NCBI GenBank assembly: GCA_947561395.2
Contig: OX387182.1
Span: forward strand, 44,385,949-44,449,948
Origin: Buxus sempervirens
Taxonomy: Eukaryota > Streptophyta > Magnoliopsida > Buxales > Buxaceae
Direction: 5' to 3'
DNA length: 64,000 nt
The position numbers and the translations under genes are program-made. Shown piece after piece: positions 1 to 11,092 of the stretch. The notes beneath the pieces are model-generated. The model worked only from the letters and a program-made list of their open reading frames with translations, made no database searches and was not told the origin of the DNA. The stretch's first letter is position 1. Each line of letters begins with the position of its first letter.

Positions 1-348
1 GCTCATATCTCCTCCATCCGGACTCCGATTTGGGCAAACTCAATTGCGTTAGGATCATATCGGAGTCCTCTATCTAATGACATAGGGCTAAACACCTGGC
101 CCAGGGTTTGGCAAAAAGTCAACTTTCGGCTCACCCTCAAGTTTGACCGGCCTACAGAACCTTCATCCGGACTCCGATTCCAGCAAACTCAGTTGCGTTG
201 GACTCGTGTCGGGATTCTCTATCCATTGAGATAAAGTAAGGTGGCCAATTATCACTTGATCAAAAGGTCAAATTTCGACCCCTCAGGGTTTGACTTTTTA
301 GCCGGGTTTTGCATTTTCAGCACTCCCAGGGGTGCAAAAATAAGTTGC
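1..348. other. Non-coding left edge, unassigned repeat DNA
   Basis: No coding frame is supported here. The motif CATCCGGACTCCGATT occurs twice (15-30 and 164-179), each time followed closely by a similar GCAAACTCA(A/G)TTGCGTT segment, so the stretch holds a diverged internal duplication. Reverse transcriptase homology from the right stops at about 349. This is therefore either a different repeat joined by deletion or an insertion into E1. Confidence 0.4.
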
Positions 349-1481
349 TTACACCTTCCTCAGAAGTTTGAAAATTGGTTCACAAATAGCCGTGAGTTGT
401 TCTATGAACCGGCTTATGTACTGAATTCTTCCAAGAAAGCCCCTGACCTCCTTCTCTGTTCTGGGTGATGGCATTTCAATTATGGCCTTGGCTTTAGCCG
501 GGTCAATTTCAATTCCTCTTCTGCTCACTATAAATCCCAACAACTTTCCTGATGTAGCCCCAAAGACGCATTTAGCCGTAGACTGTACTTTCTGAGTCGA
601 TCAAACACTTTCTTTAGATTGATCAAGTGGTCCTCCTCTTTGCACGATTTGGCAATCATATCGTCCACGTAGACCTCCATCTCCTTATGGATCATGTCAT
701 GGAATAGTGCGGTCATGGCCCGCTGGTATATTGCCCCAGCGTTCTTAAGTCCAAACGGCATGACTGTATTGTGGAAGGTACCCCAAGGCGTGATAAATGC
801 TGTTTTCTCTTGGTCTTCCTTAGCCATTTTGATATGATTGTATCCTGAGAAACCATCCATGAACGAGAATAAGCTATGTACCATAGTATTGTCCACCAAG
901 ATGTCTATGTGTGGAAGCGGAAAATCATCCTTTGGGCTTGCCTTGTTCAGATCTCTGTAGTCCATGCACATTCTGACTTTCCCGTCCTTCTTTGGTACTG
1001 GTACTATGTTTGCGAGCCATTCGGGGTATGTGGATACTGCCAAAAATCCGGCTTGAAATTGCTTGACCACTTCGTCCTTGACCTTCAAGGTCCATTCATG
1101 TTTCAATCTTCTCAGCTTCTGCTTGATTGGCTTAACCCCTGGCAAAATTGGCAATTTGTGCACCACCATGTCAGTGTCCAACCCCAGCATGTCCTGATAT
1201 GACCAAGCAAACACATCCTTGTAATCTGCCAGAAATTGTGTCATTTCATTTTGCTGCACATCAGACAAGCATGCCCTGATTTTCACTATTTTTTGGTCCT
1301 CTTCGGTCCCAAGATTTATGGATATGGTCTCCTCAATATTAGGTTGGACCCCCTTTCCATGAAGTTCCAATTGGTATTCAATTTCTTTTGGAACGTCTTC
1401 TTCTTCAACCTCGGTCTCTTCTTCAATCCCCATGAGGTCAAAGTCGAGCTCAAGGTCGAAGTCATATTCAACCTGGTCCAA
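349..1481 (-). pseudogene. Reverse transcriptase domain of E1, frameshifted
   Basis: The minus-strand reading from 1481 gives an acidic spacer and then a Ty3/gypsy reverse transcriptase. Recognisable blocks are the DYRDLNKASPKDDFPLP region, the FMDGFSGYNHIKM block, the MPFGLKNAGAIYQR block and the catalytic YVDDM box. The first frame ends at 528. The next block (GFLGRIQYISRFI, RT thumb) continues in another frame from 543 to 349, so a small indel lies near 545-560. Homology stops after EPIFKLL at about 350; RNase H and integrase do not follow. In an active element this enzyme copies the RNA genome inside cytoplasmic virus-like particles. This copy is dead. Confidence 0.85.
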
Positions 1482-1868
1482 TTCGGTTTAATTATATGGT
1501 TCATAAGTGGTTGGGACCTTTTTGAAAAATTTAAATCTTCTAGAAAAAATAGAAAAATCTTTTTGGGTTTTTTGTGAGCCTTCTAAATATAATTCCCCTG
1601 AAGACGAAGGCTCATTAGGACCTTCAGGGAAATGGCATTCCACTATTGGAGTTTTTTTTTGAAAGCCGCATCAGTTTGCCACACAGACGCTGCTTCAAAG
1701 GTAAGGGGAGTTTCCTCCCAATTGTTCAATATAAAATTTTGGGGAGCAGAGGAAATGGGGAAAGCCTGCTCCTCAAGCCCAGCATCCGATGCCATCCGGG
1801 TGAGTACTGCCCTTTTCTGCTACGGGGCCCAATCCAGAAATGTCCTCCTTCGGAATCTTTACTGCAGC

Positions 1869-2438
1869 CTAGTCAATGAATGGTAGCTCGTTGTCACCAC
1901 CAGTTTTTTCGCCTTCAGTCATGGCGAAGAAAGCCCCAACATCCTCAGAGTAGTCCACCTGCTGCTCGGGCTGTGGCCCAGGCCCGTCCAAATTTCCAAG
2001 CATAGGAGATGGGTTATACGGTTGCAAGGTTAGAACAGAAGTCCTTTGATAAGGATTGATTTTGCGGTATGGGGGCTTGGATTGGTCCATGGGAGAAGAC
2101 AGTTGGATTATACATAAGGGTCTTGGAAAACTTTCCCTTAAGTGAGGGAATTTTCCTTTGCTTCTTTTCTCTCCTTCTTCATGCTTCATCCTCCTCCAAC
2201 CTCGGGGTTTAAATCCCAATCCTGCTGTAGGGATCAATTTCTTGGCCGTGATTGGCTCCACCATTCCCTGAAAATTGATTCCCAGGCCTTTCCCTGGGTG
2301 AAAGTGGTATTTCTCCATCATTTTCTTTATCATTTTCTCTGCAGTTGTTCCTTTTCTTTTTTCTTTTTTCTTTCTCACACCCCCCAGGTATGTCATTGAC
2401 CGTTTCGAATTAAAACGAGTGAAACGCAATATTGTCAA
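1869..2438 (-). pseudogene. G-patch-like segment of the E1 polyprotein
   Basis: A 189-residue open frame lies between protease and RT. Residues about 25-80 are basic and contain FHPGKGLGINFQGM and, later, TAGLGFKPRGWRR, the glycine-spaced pattern of G-patch motifs found between PR and RT in some plant Tat/Ogre elements. The tail ends in an acidic DNELPFID segment. About 390 bases with stops in all relevant frames separate it from the RT frame. In Ogre-type elements an intron is known near here, so the gap may be intron-derived or simply decayed; I cannot tell which. Confidence 0.6.
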
Positions 2439-2594
2439 CAGTCAGGTCTACATTTATCAAGGGTACATCAGGTGACACAATAGGAGGCACCAAATTCTCA
2501 GCTAGGACCGTTATTACCCTTTGCCTTCTAATGTATTTCACCCTTTGGTGGAGCGTGGATGGTATTGCCCTAGCCAAGTGTATCCACGGCCTCC

Positions 2595-2948
2595 CTAGGA
2601 GCAGATTGAGGCTACGGGTATATCCATCACCTCAAATGTGATGTTGAAGATATTCGGTCTGATTGTGACCGGCAGTTCAATCTCCCCTAGGGAGTGTGTT
2701 TTGGAGCTATCAAAAGCCCGCACTATCCTCCCATTCTGCTTGATCTTTGACTGATCCAGACCAAACTTGGTAAAAGTGATTAACGGGCAAATGTTTAACA
2801 CCGACCCGTTGTCAATTAAAACCCGTGCGATCATACTGCCCTTACAAAGCACTGTGATGTGGAAAGGGTCAACATGATAACACCCACCTGGGCTTATCTC
2901 TCCTTTAGATAAACTTATCACATTAGGTGACAAGATTTGACCAACCAT
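2595..2948 (-). pseudogene. Retropepsin-like protease domain of E1
   Basis: The 117-residue frame contains VLIDNGSVLNICP, the retrotransposon aspartic protease active-site block. D-N-G-S replaces the commoner D-T/S-G-S, a variant also seen in relatives. Downstream it has IRAFD-like and LPVTI blocks of the same fold. In active elements it would cut Gag-Pol into mature proteins. It sits between gag (higher coordinates) and the G-patch segment, as expected, but in a frame closed on both sides. Confidence 0.7.
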
Positions 2949-3444
2949 TTTGCCAAGTTGGTCCGGATCAATGGTCTAGGATAGGTGTACACTCTGTAGC
3001 ACCCTTAACAATGCGTCCCTATGCTTTTCCGAATTCAGCAAAAGGCCCAGTATTGAAATCTGGGCCGGGACCTTGTTCAGTTGATCCACAAGATTGAATT
3101 CACTTTTTGTTATAATTTTTATGAGGTCTGATGCCTCGTTTTCTGCACCCTGGGGGTGTCTTCTCCTACTTTTGTTTTTCCTTTTTGTTTTCTTTTTTCT
3201 TCAGTTTCTTTTTTCTCTTTCTCCGCCTCTGTCTCCTTTTATTTCTCTTCACCCCTGCACATCTCCCCAACCTCGTCATGAAGTTCACCTCCTCCTAGTT
3301 CTGGTTTTTAACCACTGGAACCGTAGCCCTAATTCCCTCGCTGTAATTCCATGGTACAGCGGCCTCAGAATAGGCTAGTTTAGGGACATTAACCACCAAT
3401 GGCTGGAGTTTGGACTGGGATGTATGGGCCGGTTTAGGGATATT

Positions 3445-5378
3445 TCAGGATGGCTGAACATTCATAACCAAGGGCTGGAGTTTGGATTTTGTGGGGACAG
3501 AAGAGGTGATGGAAGCAGTGGTGGGGTCAAGGTTGATGACCAGTGGAGCCTTTGATGGCTTGGATGGTGAACAAGTGGGTAGACTGCAATTAAAGACCAA
3601 TGGAGGTCTTGCAGTGTTTATTTGAGCCATGAGGGAGGAGACCCGGTTCAAAGAGGAGCTAATGTCCTCAGCAGCATGGTTGTTTTTCTGGGAGACCATA
3701 TTGATCTCCTCTTCTTCTTTTTCTTGAAAAAAATGGACCTTGACCATGGTCCCTACGGGAGCTATGAGCTGAGATGGGTCAAAGGTCCTCCTCGTGGTGG
3801 ATATGGCAGTGATAGAGTTGGATGGGCCTGCCCCATTGTGGTATGGCAGAGGGTTCTGCCCAATATCATTTCCCAACGTGGCAGGTGCGGCAGTATTGAA
3901 AACCAGGGCCTTCTGGTCCAACAGGTCTTGGACCGCATGCTTCAACATCCAAAAAGTGTCAGTAGAGTGCCCCGGTGCACCCATGTGATAGTCGCAAGTG
4001 ATTGCTGGATCAAAATTCCTCCCCTTCGGGGCATTTGGGTTAGGCTCCTTCAGGGTCACATACTCCCCTTTCAGCAGTGTAGGTAATAGTTGGGAAACAG
4101 ACACCAGAAGGGGAGTAAAGACTCTGTTCCTCCTTGCTGCCATCCAAGCCTCCCGCTCCTCCTTAGTTGCTGCCATCCAGGCCTCCCGCTCCTCCTTAGT
4201 AAAGGCCCTCCTCTAGTTTGCAGGCACGGAAGGGGAGAAATTGACATTGTGCGGGGTCTGATAAGAATGCTAGGCTTGTTGGGCCTGCTGGGGTGCAGAG
4301 ATGTTTACATGGAGCGGTTTCTTAGCCGGAAGAGCCTGGACCAGGTTTACCTCTCCTTCTTTTCTGGCTCCGTTCTTTTTGAACCCAGTTCCCTTCTTCT
4401 GTGCCAGGGAAGCAGCGGAATCAGACTGCTCGGTCAATGTAGAATAGTCAATAAGCCTCCCTGACTTGACCCCCTCCTCGATCCGGTTTGCCACCTGGAC
4501 TAGGGCTGCAAAATTGGTGGTGATCTGCCCCACCAAATGGTTGTAGAAGGGCTGCCCCAGTGTGCCCATAAATGTAGAGATCATTTCAGGCTCCAGCATA
4601 AGCGGCCTAACCTAGGAAGTGGCCTCTCTCCACCTCTTGGCATACTGCCGTACAGACTCCTCCTTTCCCTTGCTCATTCTCATCATGTCGTACCGGTCTG
4701 GCACGATCTCAGAGTTGAATTTATATTGATCTAAGAAGGTGTCGGCCAAGTCCTTCCACCTCCTGATCCTTCCATGGTCCACTGTGGCGAACCACCTAAG
4801 AGCTGACCTGGTCAAACTCCTCTGGAAAAGTTGGATCAGTATGCCATCCTCCGGGCCAAATTAGCATAGGGCCCCGCAGTATAGTTTTAAATGGCTCATA
4901 GGGCAGCCTGTGCCGTCAAATTTATCGAAGTCCGGGCACTTGAACTTGGCTGGCAGACATACATCAGGGTACATGCACAGGTCGTCGAAGGTGGTACCTC
5001 CATAGCTGTTTCCCCCCTTCACCTCCTTCAGTTCTTCCTGGATCCTCTCTATCTTGTGCAGGAGTTTCATTTCCATCTCCTCCTGGCTTTTTCCTTCTCC
5101 ATTTCTTTTTCAGATTCTCTAGTGTTTTCCCTGATCAGGATAGGCTCAGGGACTGGTTCAGAAATGGGCTCAAGCATGGATTGAACAGGAGGCGGAATGT
5201 AGGCCTGAGGTGGTGGTGCCTGATGAGAAGTCGATGCTTGATTTTGGGCCTGGGCTTGTTGGGCCTGAGCCGCCAGTAAGTCCCCCAGCATTTTGGCCAG
5301 ACTGGCCACTTGCTCTTGCAGCTGAGCAAAGTCTTGAGCAGGTACAGTGGCCTGAGCTTGGTTCTCTTCAGTATTCAT
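3445..5378 (-). pseudogene. gag region of E1, broken into several frames
   Basis: The natural start is probably the ATG at 5378, which opens a Q/A-rich N-terminus (QAQATVPAQDFAQLQEQ). The gag core follows in pieces: PDFDKFDGTGCPMSHLK (about 4950), ALRWFATVDHG...WKDLADTFLDQY (4815-4612), then a frame to 4270 and another at 4176-3445. Near 4010 the zinc-knuckle-like block CDYHMGAPGHSTDTFW keeps C, H and GH, but the last expected cysteine is F. A 33-bp tandem duplication (4134-4166, 4167-4199) repeats 11 codons. Gag normally builds the particle and binds RNA; this copy is interrupted by at least three frame changes. Confidence 0.8.
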
Positions 5379-5578
5379 GGCTCAGGCTTTGGATCTGGTC
5401 ACGAGAGCAATGATGGCAAATATGTGTACCTGAAGAAGGAAAAAGCAAAGAAGCATGTTAGCCTCCATTTAACTCGACTCACACCCCTATAAATGTAGAC
5501 AAGTAGGCTAGGTGAACACAAGTCTGTTTTTTTTTTTTCATTTTTCGTGTTTGTTTTTTTTTTTTTTTTATTTTGATT

Positions 5579-6655
5579 GGTTCTCGTGACCAAACAAAGG
5601 TTTTTTGGAATATTCTGAGGCTTCCAAATGTCCTAAAAAAATTTTTGTTCTGAATGGTTCTCGTGACCAAACAAAGGTTTTTGGAATATTCTGAGGCTTC
5701 CAAATGTCCTAAAAAAATTTTGATTTTGAATGGTTCTCATGACCAAACAAAGGTTTTTGGAATATTCTGAGGCTTCCAAATGTCCTGAAAATTTTTGATT
5801 TTGAATGGTTCTCGTGACCAAACAAAGGTTTTTGGAATATTCTGAGGCTTCCAAATGTCCTGAAAATTTTTGACTTTGAATGGTTCTCGTGACCAAACAA
5901 AGGTTTTTGGAATATTCTGAGGCTTCCAAATGTCCTGAAAATTTTTGACTTTGAGTGGTTCTCGTGACCAAACAAAGGTTTTTGGAATATTCTAAGGCTT
6001 CCAAATGTCCTGAAAATTTTTGACTTATAGTGGTTCTCGTGACCAAACAAAGGTTTTTGGAATATTTTGAGGCTTCCAAATGTCCTGAAAATTTTTGACT
6101 TTGAGTGGTTCTCGTGACAAAAAAAGGTTTTTGGAATATTCTGAGGCTTCCAAATGTCCTAAAAATTTTTGACTTTGAGTGGTTCTCGTGACCAAACAAA
6201 GGTTTTTGGAATATTCTGAGGCTTCCAAATGTCCTGAAAATTTTTGACTTTGAGTGGTTCTCGTGACCAAACAAAGGTTTTTGGAATATTCTAAGGCTTC
6301 CAAATGTCCTGAAAATTTTTGACTTATAGTGGTTCTCGTGACCAAACAAAGGTTTTTGGAATATTTTGAGGCTTCCAAATGTCCTGAAAATTTTTGACTT
6401 TGAGTGGTTCTCGTGACCAAAAAAGGTTTTTGGAATATTCTGAGGCTTCCAAATGTCCTAAAAATTTTTGACTTTGAGTGGTTCTCGTGACCAAACAAAG
6501 GTTTTTGGAATATTCTGAGGCTTCCAAATGTCCTAAAAATTTTTTTGATTTGATTGGAAAAAATAACCAACCAAAGGTTTCTTGGAATATTCTAGGGCTT
6601 CCAAATGTCCCACAAATGTTTTGATTTGATTGGAAAAAATATCCAACCAAAGGTT
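5579..6655. repeat. 75-bp tandem repeat with higher-order structure in the E1 leader
   Basis: About 13 regular copies of a unit starting GGTTCTCGTGACCAAAC (ttc at 5581, 5658, 5734, 5809, 5884, 5959, 6034, 6109, 6183, 6258, 6333, 6408, 6482) are spaced 74-77 bp apart, with two diverged copies to about 6655. Private variants recur every fourth copy (5959/6258, 6034/6333, 6109/6408), giving a higher-order period of about 299 bp. It lies directly upstream of gag. Because 75 is divisible by three, it yields long but spurious repetitive open frames. Confidence 0.95.
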
Positions 6656-6943
6656 TTTTCTTTTCTGTATTTTCTCAGTTTTCAAAAGCTTGATTTAAAC
6701 ATGTTTGAATTGAATTGGTATCAAAAATATGACACCTTGGTTCTCTCTTTGAGTTTCAAAATTAGGTTAAATCTTGAAAGAATATTTTATATTATTCTTT
6801 TTTTTATTTTTTTTGTTTTTTATTTTGTATTTTTGGAACATTTTTATGTTCTTTTTTTTTGGGTGCCTAAGGATTATCCACAGTGTTTTAGGCATTTTAT
6901 TCTGAAAATTTGGGCTGAAAAACCAATTTGTGCATTTTTTGAA

Positions 6944-7087
6944 TGTATCCGGCATAATATACCGGATAAGGCTATGGCTTACTGTGTCCGACATAATTAG
7001 CCGGATACACGCATAGGTCTTTGTAACCGATATTATATGCCGGATATGAATAAACTTCTTCTTAACCGACCTGAGTTGCCGGTTAAT
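6944..7087. repeat. Four 27-bp palindromes at 39-bp period (E1 leader)
   Basis: Imperfect palindromes start at 6944, 6983, 7022 and 7061, exactly 39 bp apart, each about 27 bp with 12-bp spacers. The outer half-sites resemble TGTATCCGAC and GTCGGATACA; the third and fourth copies drift to TGTAACCGAT and TTAACCGAC but stay self-complementary. The spacing is the same as in the LTR arrays, which shows a shared origin or constraint. Confidence 0.85.
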
Positions 7088-8063
7088 GCCGAAATGGCCC
7101 TTTTTGACTCATTTTTTCACCAGATTGTATTATTTTCATTCCCACTTGATGTTCACCTTGACTTTGGCCTTTAAAAACTGCCCCAAATTAGGCTTTGACA
7201 TCATTCTTGCTAGAATTCCCAAATTTATGAGAATGAGGGTACTTGTACCCTCCAGAGTTATACACCAACTCCTGGATCTTGTACACTTGGTCGCCTCTTG
7301 CTTGGACTTTGGGTAGGATGACCATTAAATTGAGTTGGAAACTCATCCTATGGGTTACACCAATCTTAGGTTATAAACATTTTTGGGAAAAATTTCATCC
7401 CAAGCATATGGACACCATGGCTTTTAATTCATATGAAGATGATAAAAATGAATACATGGCTTTACCTTGCCACCTTGTGTTACCTTCAATATGGTATTAT
7501 ACCTTGGCTTGTGAAACATGCAAATGGCCTTCCCACATTTACACCCAATTCCCCAAACGCAATTGTGTACTTTTTGCTGAAAACGTGTTTCTCCACCTTC
7601 AAGCGTATAGTTTTTGGGTTTTGGCTTAATTGGCAACTTAGAACTCAAGCCTAGTGGTGCCCGGAATCGAATCACAGATCCCATTGTCATCATATCATTG
7701 ACTCAAATTCTAAGGTGAATGTTTTCACTTTCGCTTTCCGAAGTATCGACCTCGGTGCGCCAAGCTACCCACATTCATGGTTCAACTTCCTATAGGTAAT
7801 GGGTAGGTTGTGCAAATAGTTTAAAGTGCTCAAGTGCATTTAAAATTGAGGTACATTCACAACGTCTCAGCCCCTTTGCCACTCTTTTTCGTAGCCATGC
7901 ATACAATTTCAAGCCAAGGCATATATGACATTATATTGAAAGTGAAAACACAAGCAAGCAAGGTAGTACAAGTCACTCAATATGCACACAATTATCACAC
8001 ACCCAAAAAGTAGCATATAAGCATGTTAGCATTTTGTGCCAACAACAAATAAACCATGCTAAA

Positions 8064-8650
8064 CATGCTTGAAACCCAAAAGCATTTCCTAAATCTCAGA
8101 TTTCATGCTCTTTTTCATGCTCAAAGGTGCATTATTTTTTACCCCAAATTGAAGCCTAAAAATTCAGCAACTATATGAATTGTGCAAGAGGTGTTTTTGT
8201 CCAAGAAAGCATGCTTGAAAACCCCCAAAATGGCTACTGAATTCCCAGATTTTTTTATTATTGCTTTCATGCTCAAAGTGTATTACTCATACCCCAAATT
8301 GATGCCTAAAAATTCAGCAACTACTTGACATGGTATAAGAAGGGTTTTGTTGGTGAAAACATGCTTGAAAACCCAAAATTAACAATAAATTTCCAGATTT
8401 CATTGCTCATTGTTTCCATGCTCAAATCATGTCACCCTATACCCCCAAATCAAAAGCATGGCATAAAACAAACATTAAGCACAAAAAAGCATTATTCATG
8501 GGAAACATGCTTGAATGCCCACAATTAACACTAAATTTCCAGATATCAAGTTTTTTAAATTTTTTCATGTTCACCTCATGGTATTGAAACCCAAAAGAAC
8601 ACATGCTCTCACAAAACATAGCAAAGTCCTATTACAACATGGGGTTTTCC
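8064..8650. repeat. Four degenerate ~147-bp tandem units
   Basis: Units begin with CATGCTTGAAA at 8064, 8210, 8360 and 8506 (spacings 146, 150, 146). Shared blocks are a TTCCAGAT segment, a CATGCTCAAA segment and CCCCAAAT. The first two units also share CCTAAAAATTCAGCAACTA. They lie just inside the 5' LTR in the untranslated leader. Confidence 0.8.
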
Positions 8651-8828
8651 TTAAACACATTCATAGACACAATCAAGCAACATACCCATGCTTTTATCCA
8701 TGTGAATTTTTCTAATCATGCAAATCAGATTTGAGATTCAATATGCCCAAGTAAAATAAGAAAAATAGCAAGCACTCAAAAGTAAGAAAAAGCATGAACA
8801 AATACACAAAACGGCTTAAATCCACAAG

Positions 8829-8848
8829 TCCCCAGCAGAGTCGCCAGT
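8829..8848 (-). promoter_or_regulatory. tRNA primer-binding site of E1
   Basis: Directly after the LTR end (...CTCACA) the minus strand reads ACTGGCGACTCTGCTGGGGA. TGGCGACTCTGCTGGGGA would pair with a tRNA 3' end, including the terminal CCA. I do not assign the tRNA species. The position fits minus-strand DNA priming in LTR elements. Confidence 0.8.
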
Positions 8849-10262
8849 TGTGAGACATGGGAAAAATCACCGGGATGATTCTCCCTCCGTCAGCACATGG
8901 GCTCAACGTAAAAATGGGAGAGTCGCCACCATTCAGATTTTTAGGGTGTGAATGGACACCAAAAGATTAAAGATAAGCAAAAATGGCTAAAAGGCAAATT
9001 CTAGAGTAAAAATAACTCTACTTGAAAATCAAATCCAGAGATGGGTAAGGGGAGTAGATTATGAACGGGGGAAGGTGTTAGGTACCCCCCATTCATCCAC
9101 ACAAGGTGGTTGCCAAGTGTTTGTTCATGCAAAAAATAAGAAAGCTTGCTAAAATCATTGAAAACATTGAAAAAGGACAAGTGTATGATATCTTCACATG
9201 AAGATCCAAATGGATTCCAGATCCTCTCTTATGTCAATATCATTTCTGGAATATCATCTAAAGATGGAAATCCAAAGCAAAAGTTGCACAAAACCAAGTT
9301 GAGTTAAATCCGGAAAATTCGGTAAAAGCAAGAACCATTTGTCATGAAATCATTCAAATCCAATTTTAAATTAAATCAAACCAAATTTATTTGAAAGATT
9401 ATGGTAAATAATAGACTCATGCAAAATTTCAAGTAGATCCGGTTGAAAACCTAGGAGTTATACTCCTTCAAAATCTGATGCCGAAGATAATTAAAAGTGA
9501 TAAGTGGGCAACTTTGGAAAATTATCTAGAAAAATCTACTCCATATAAATCCATGAAATTTGGTGTGAGTGACGTCTGTATGGCCATATTTTAGATGAAA
9601 CTAGTCTCATACAAAAATTCATTCGGATGTGCCCTGGGTGGTCTCCCGAACAGGCCCCGAAGATCATAGATTTACCCAGAAAAGTGTTGTTGAACAGCTC
9701 TGAGTAAATCTATTGCTCACGACACAAATGGAGTCAAAAAATTATGAAACCAACTGGATTTGAAACTATACTTCCATAGGAAAATGTAGAAACAAGAATC
9801 ACTCGAATCGGACTTAAAACGAACACATGGTGCTCAGTCGAAGTGACAATTTCTGTATTCAGATCAGAACTGACCTATCAACTTCGACAGAGAGGTGTCA
9901 AAAATCCGCTTGATAGAAATTAATGAAATTTGGTAGACATAAACTAGATAGCCTCACCTTTCCTATGGTTCTAGAATCACTACAAAATTCATCCGGATGA
10001 TGAAGTTATGAGTGTCCGAAGTAGGGGTACAGTTGCTGTCAAGTTAGGCCTTCTTTGGAGAAAAACAATTCAAAACTGTGACAAAGTGTGTGCAATTCGT
10101 GCAAGATGAATACAAATCCTTTAAAAATCATTAAAAGACATTCCAGACTTGATTGGGGCTATTTATTTCAGATTTATCACAATAAATGCAATAAACCCGA
10201 AATGTGAGCCCATCCCGCCAAAACATGTGCTATGCATGTGTAAGTGTAGAAACCATTCCAAA

Positions 10263-10720
10263 ACATAGCATGCATTCATATTCATCAAAATAAGGTTCTA
10301 AAACAACCTAGGGTTCCGTTCCATTATCATTTCCCTTAGTTCTCTCTCCCCGTTAAACACGGTTCTTCAAGATAATCTTGGGGTACGTTGAATATGAAAG
10401 GGTTTTCATAGAATCACAAGGCTTATAGCATGCATTTAGATTAATAAAAAAAGGTTCTAGAACAACCTAGGGTTCCGTTCCATTATCGTTTCCCTTAGTT
10501 CTCTCTCCCCGTTAAACACGGTTCTTCAAGATAATCTTGGGGTACTTTGAATATGGAACGGTTTACATAAATTCAAAAGGCTTATTCAAGAAGGGTTCTA
10601 GCACTAGGATCAATCCCCAGTCTCGTTTCTCCTAGATCCCGCCTTCACGTTTTACGGCTAGGGGGAGTCTTGAGATACTTTGAGCCGGGGAAGGGTTTTC
10701 ATACAAACATCAAGGCCTTA
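10263..10720 (-). repeat. Tandem ~165-bp LTR module, two close and one diverged copy
   Basis: Segments from about 10263 and 10432 share long identical blocks (CCTAGGGTTCCGTTCCATTA, AACACGGTTCTTCAAGATAA, CTTGGGGTAC). A third diverged copy follows at about 10580-10720 with TTTTACGGCTAG and AGTCTTGAGATACTTTGAG. Equivalent modules occur twice in the 47293 LTR and twice in the solo LTR. They lie downstream of the TATA box, where R and the polyadenylation region are expected. Confidence 0.75.
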
Positions 10721-10918
10721 TTCTACAGAAAGGTAGAAGAAGAGATCTAGATCTAGAAATGTAAAAACAAGAATTGAAAAGAGGTTTTAGGCTTACCTGG
10801 GTTCTGGAAGCACTTCCGCAGCGGTTTCCCTCTTCACTCGGAGCTCTTCTTGGCAAAAGTTCTTGGCAAGAATTGTTGGCAAAAGAGTTAATGGCCATTT
10901 GCTTAAGGAGGAGCCTCC

Positions 10919-10926
10919 TATTTATA
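10919..10926 (-). promoter_or_regulatory. TATA box of the E1 LTR
   Basis: The minus strand reads TATAAATA within GCCTATAAATAGGAGG, at the U3 to R transition of the LTR. The same sequence is at the matching place in the 47293-49775 LTR (49356-49363), and a similar box is in the solo LTR (44234-44241). Conservation across three LTRs supports a core promoter. Confidence 0.75.
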
Positions 10927-11092
10927 GGCAAAGGCTAGGGTTAGGGTTGGTGAGAATGGTAGACACAACATAATGTCTATAGCGCACCAACCTTAACCCT
11001 AAGGCTATTTCCGAGATTTCCCTTCATTTAATGAAGGACATGATGGTAAAAGATGAAATCTCTCGAAAAACCCTAATTTTGAGCAAAACTTA

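Larger units (their letters stand above)
6656..8848 (-). other. E1 leader between PBS and the 75-bp repeats
   Basis: No protein-coding segment is supported. The stretch holds a four-copy palindrome array (6944-7087), a low-complexity T-rich part (about 6785-6860), and four degenerate units of about 147 bp next to the PBS (8064-8650). A long non-coding leader is usual for Tat/Ogre relatives. Confidence 0.6.

Noticed and set aside
1-348. Possible continuation of E1 RNase H
   Set aside because: No RNase H block is readable in any minus-strand frame and the DNA contains its own internal repeats.
5633-6570. Long repetitive minus-strand frames (repeated FRTFGSLRIFQK-like words)
   Set aside because: They come from the 75-bp repeat, whose unit length is divisible by three. 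All frames shift with single-base indels and no codon bias or start context is kept.
7655-7725. tRNA-like B box (GATTCGATTCC on the minus strand at about 7663-7673)
   Set aside because: No matching acceptor stem, A box or anticodon arm could be folded around it, so neither a tRNA gene nor a SINE head is supported.
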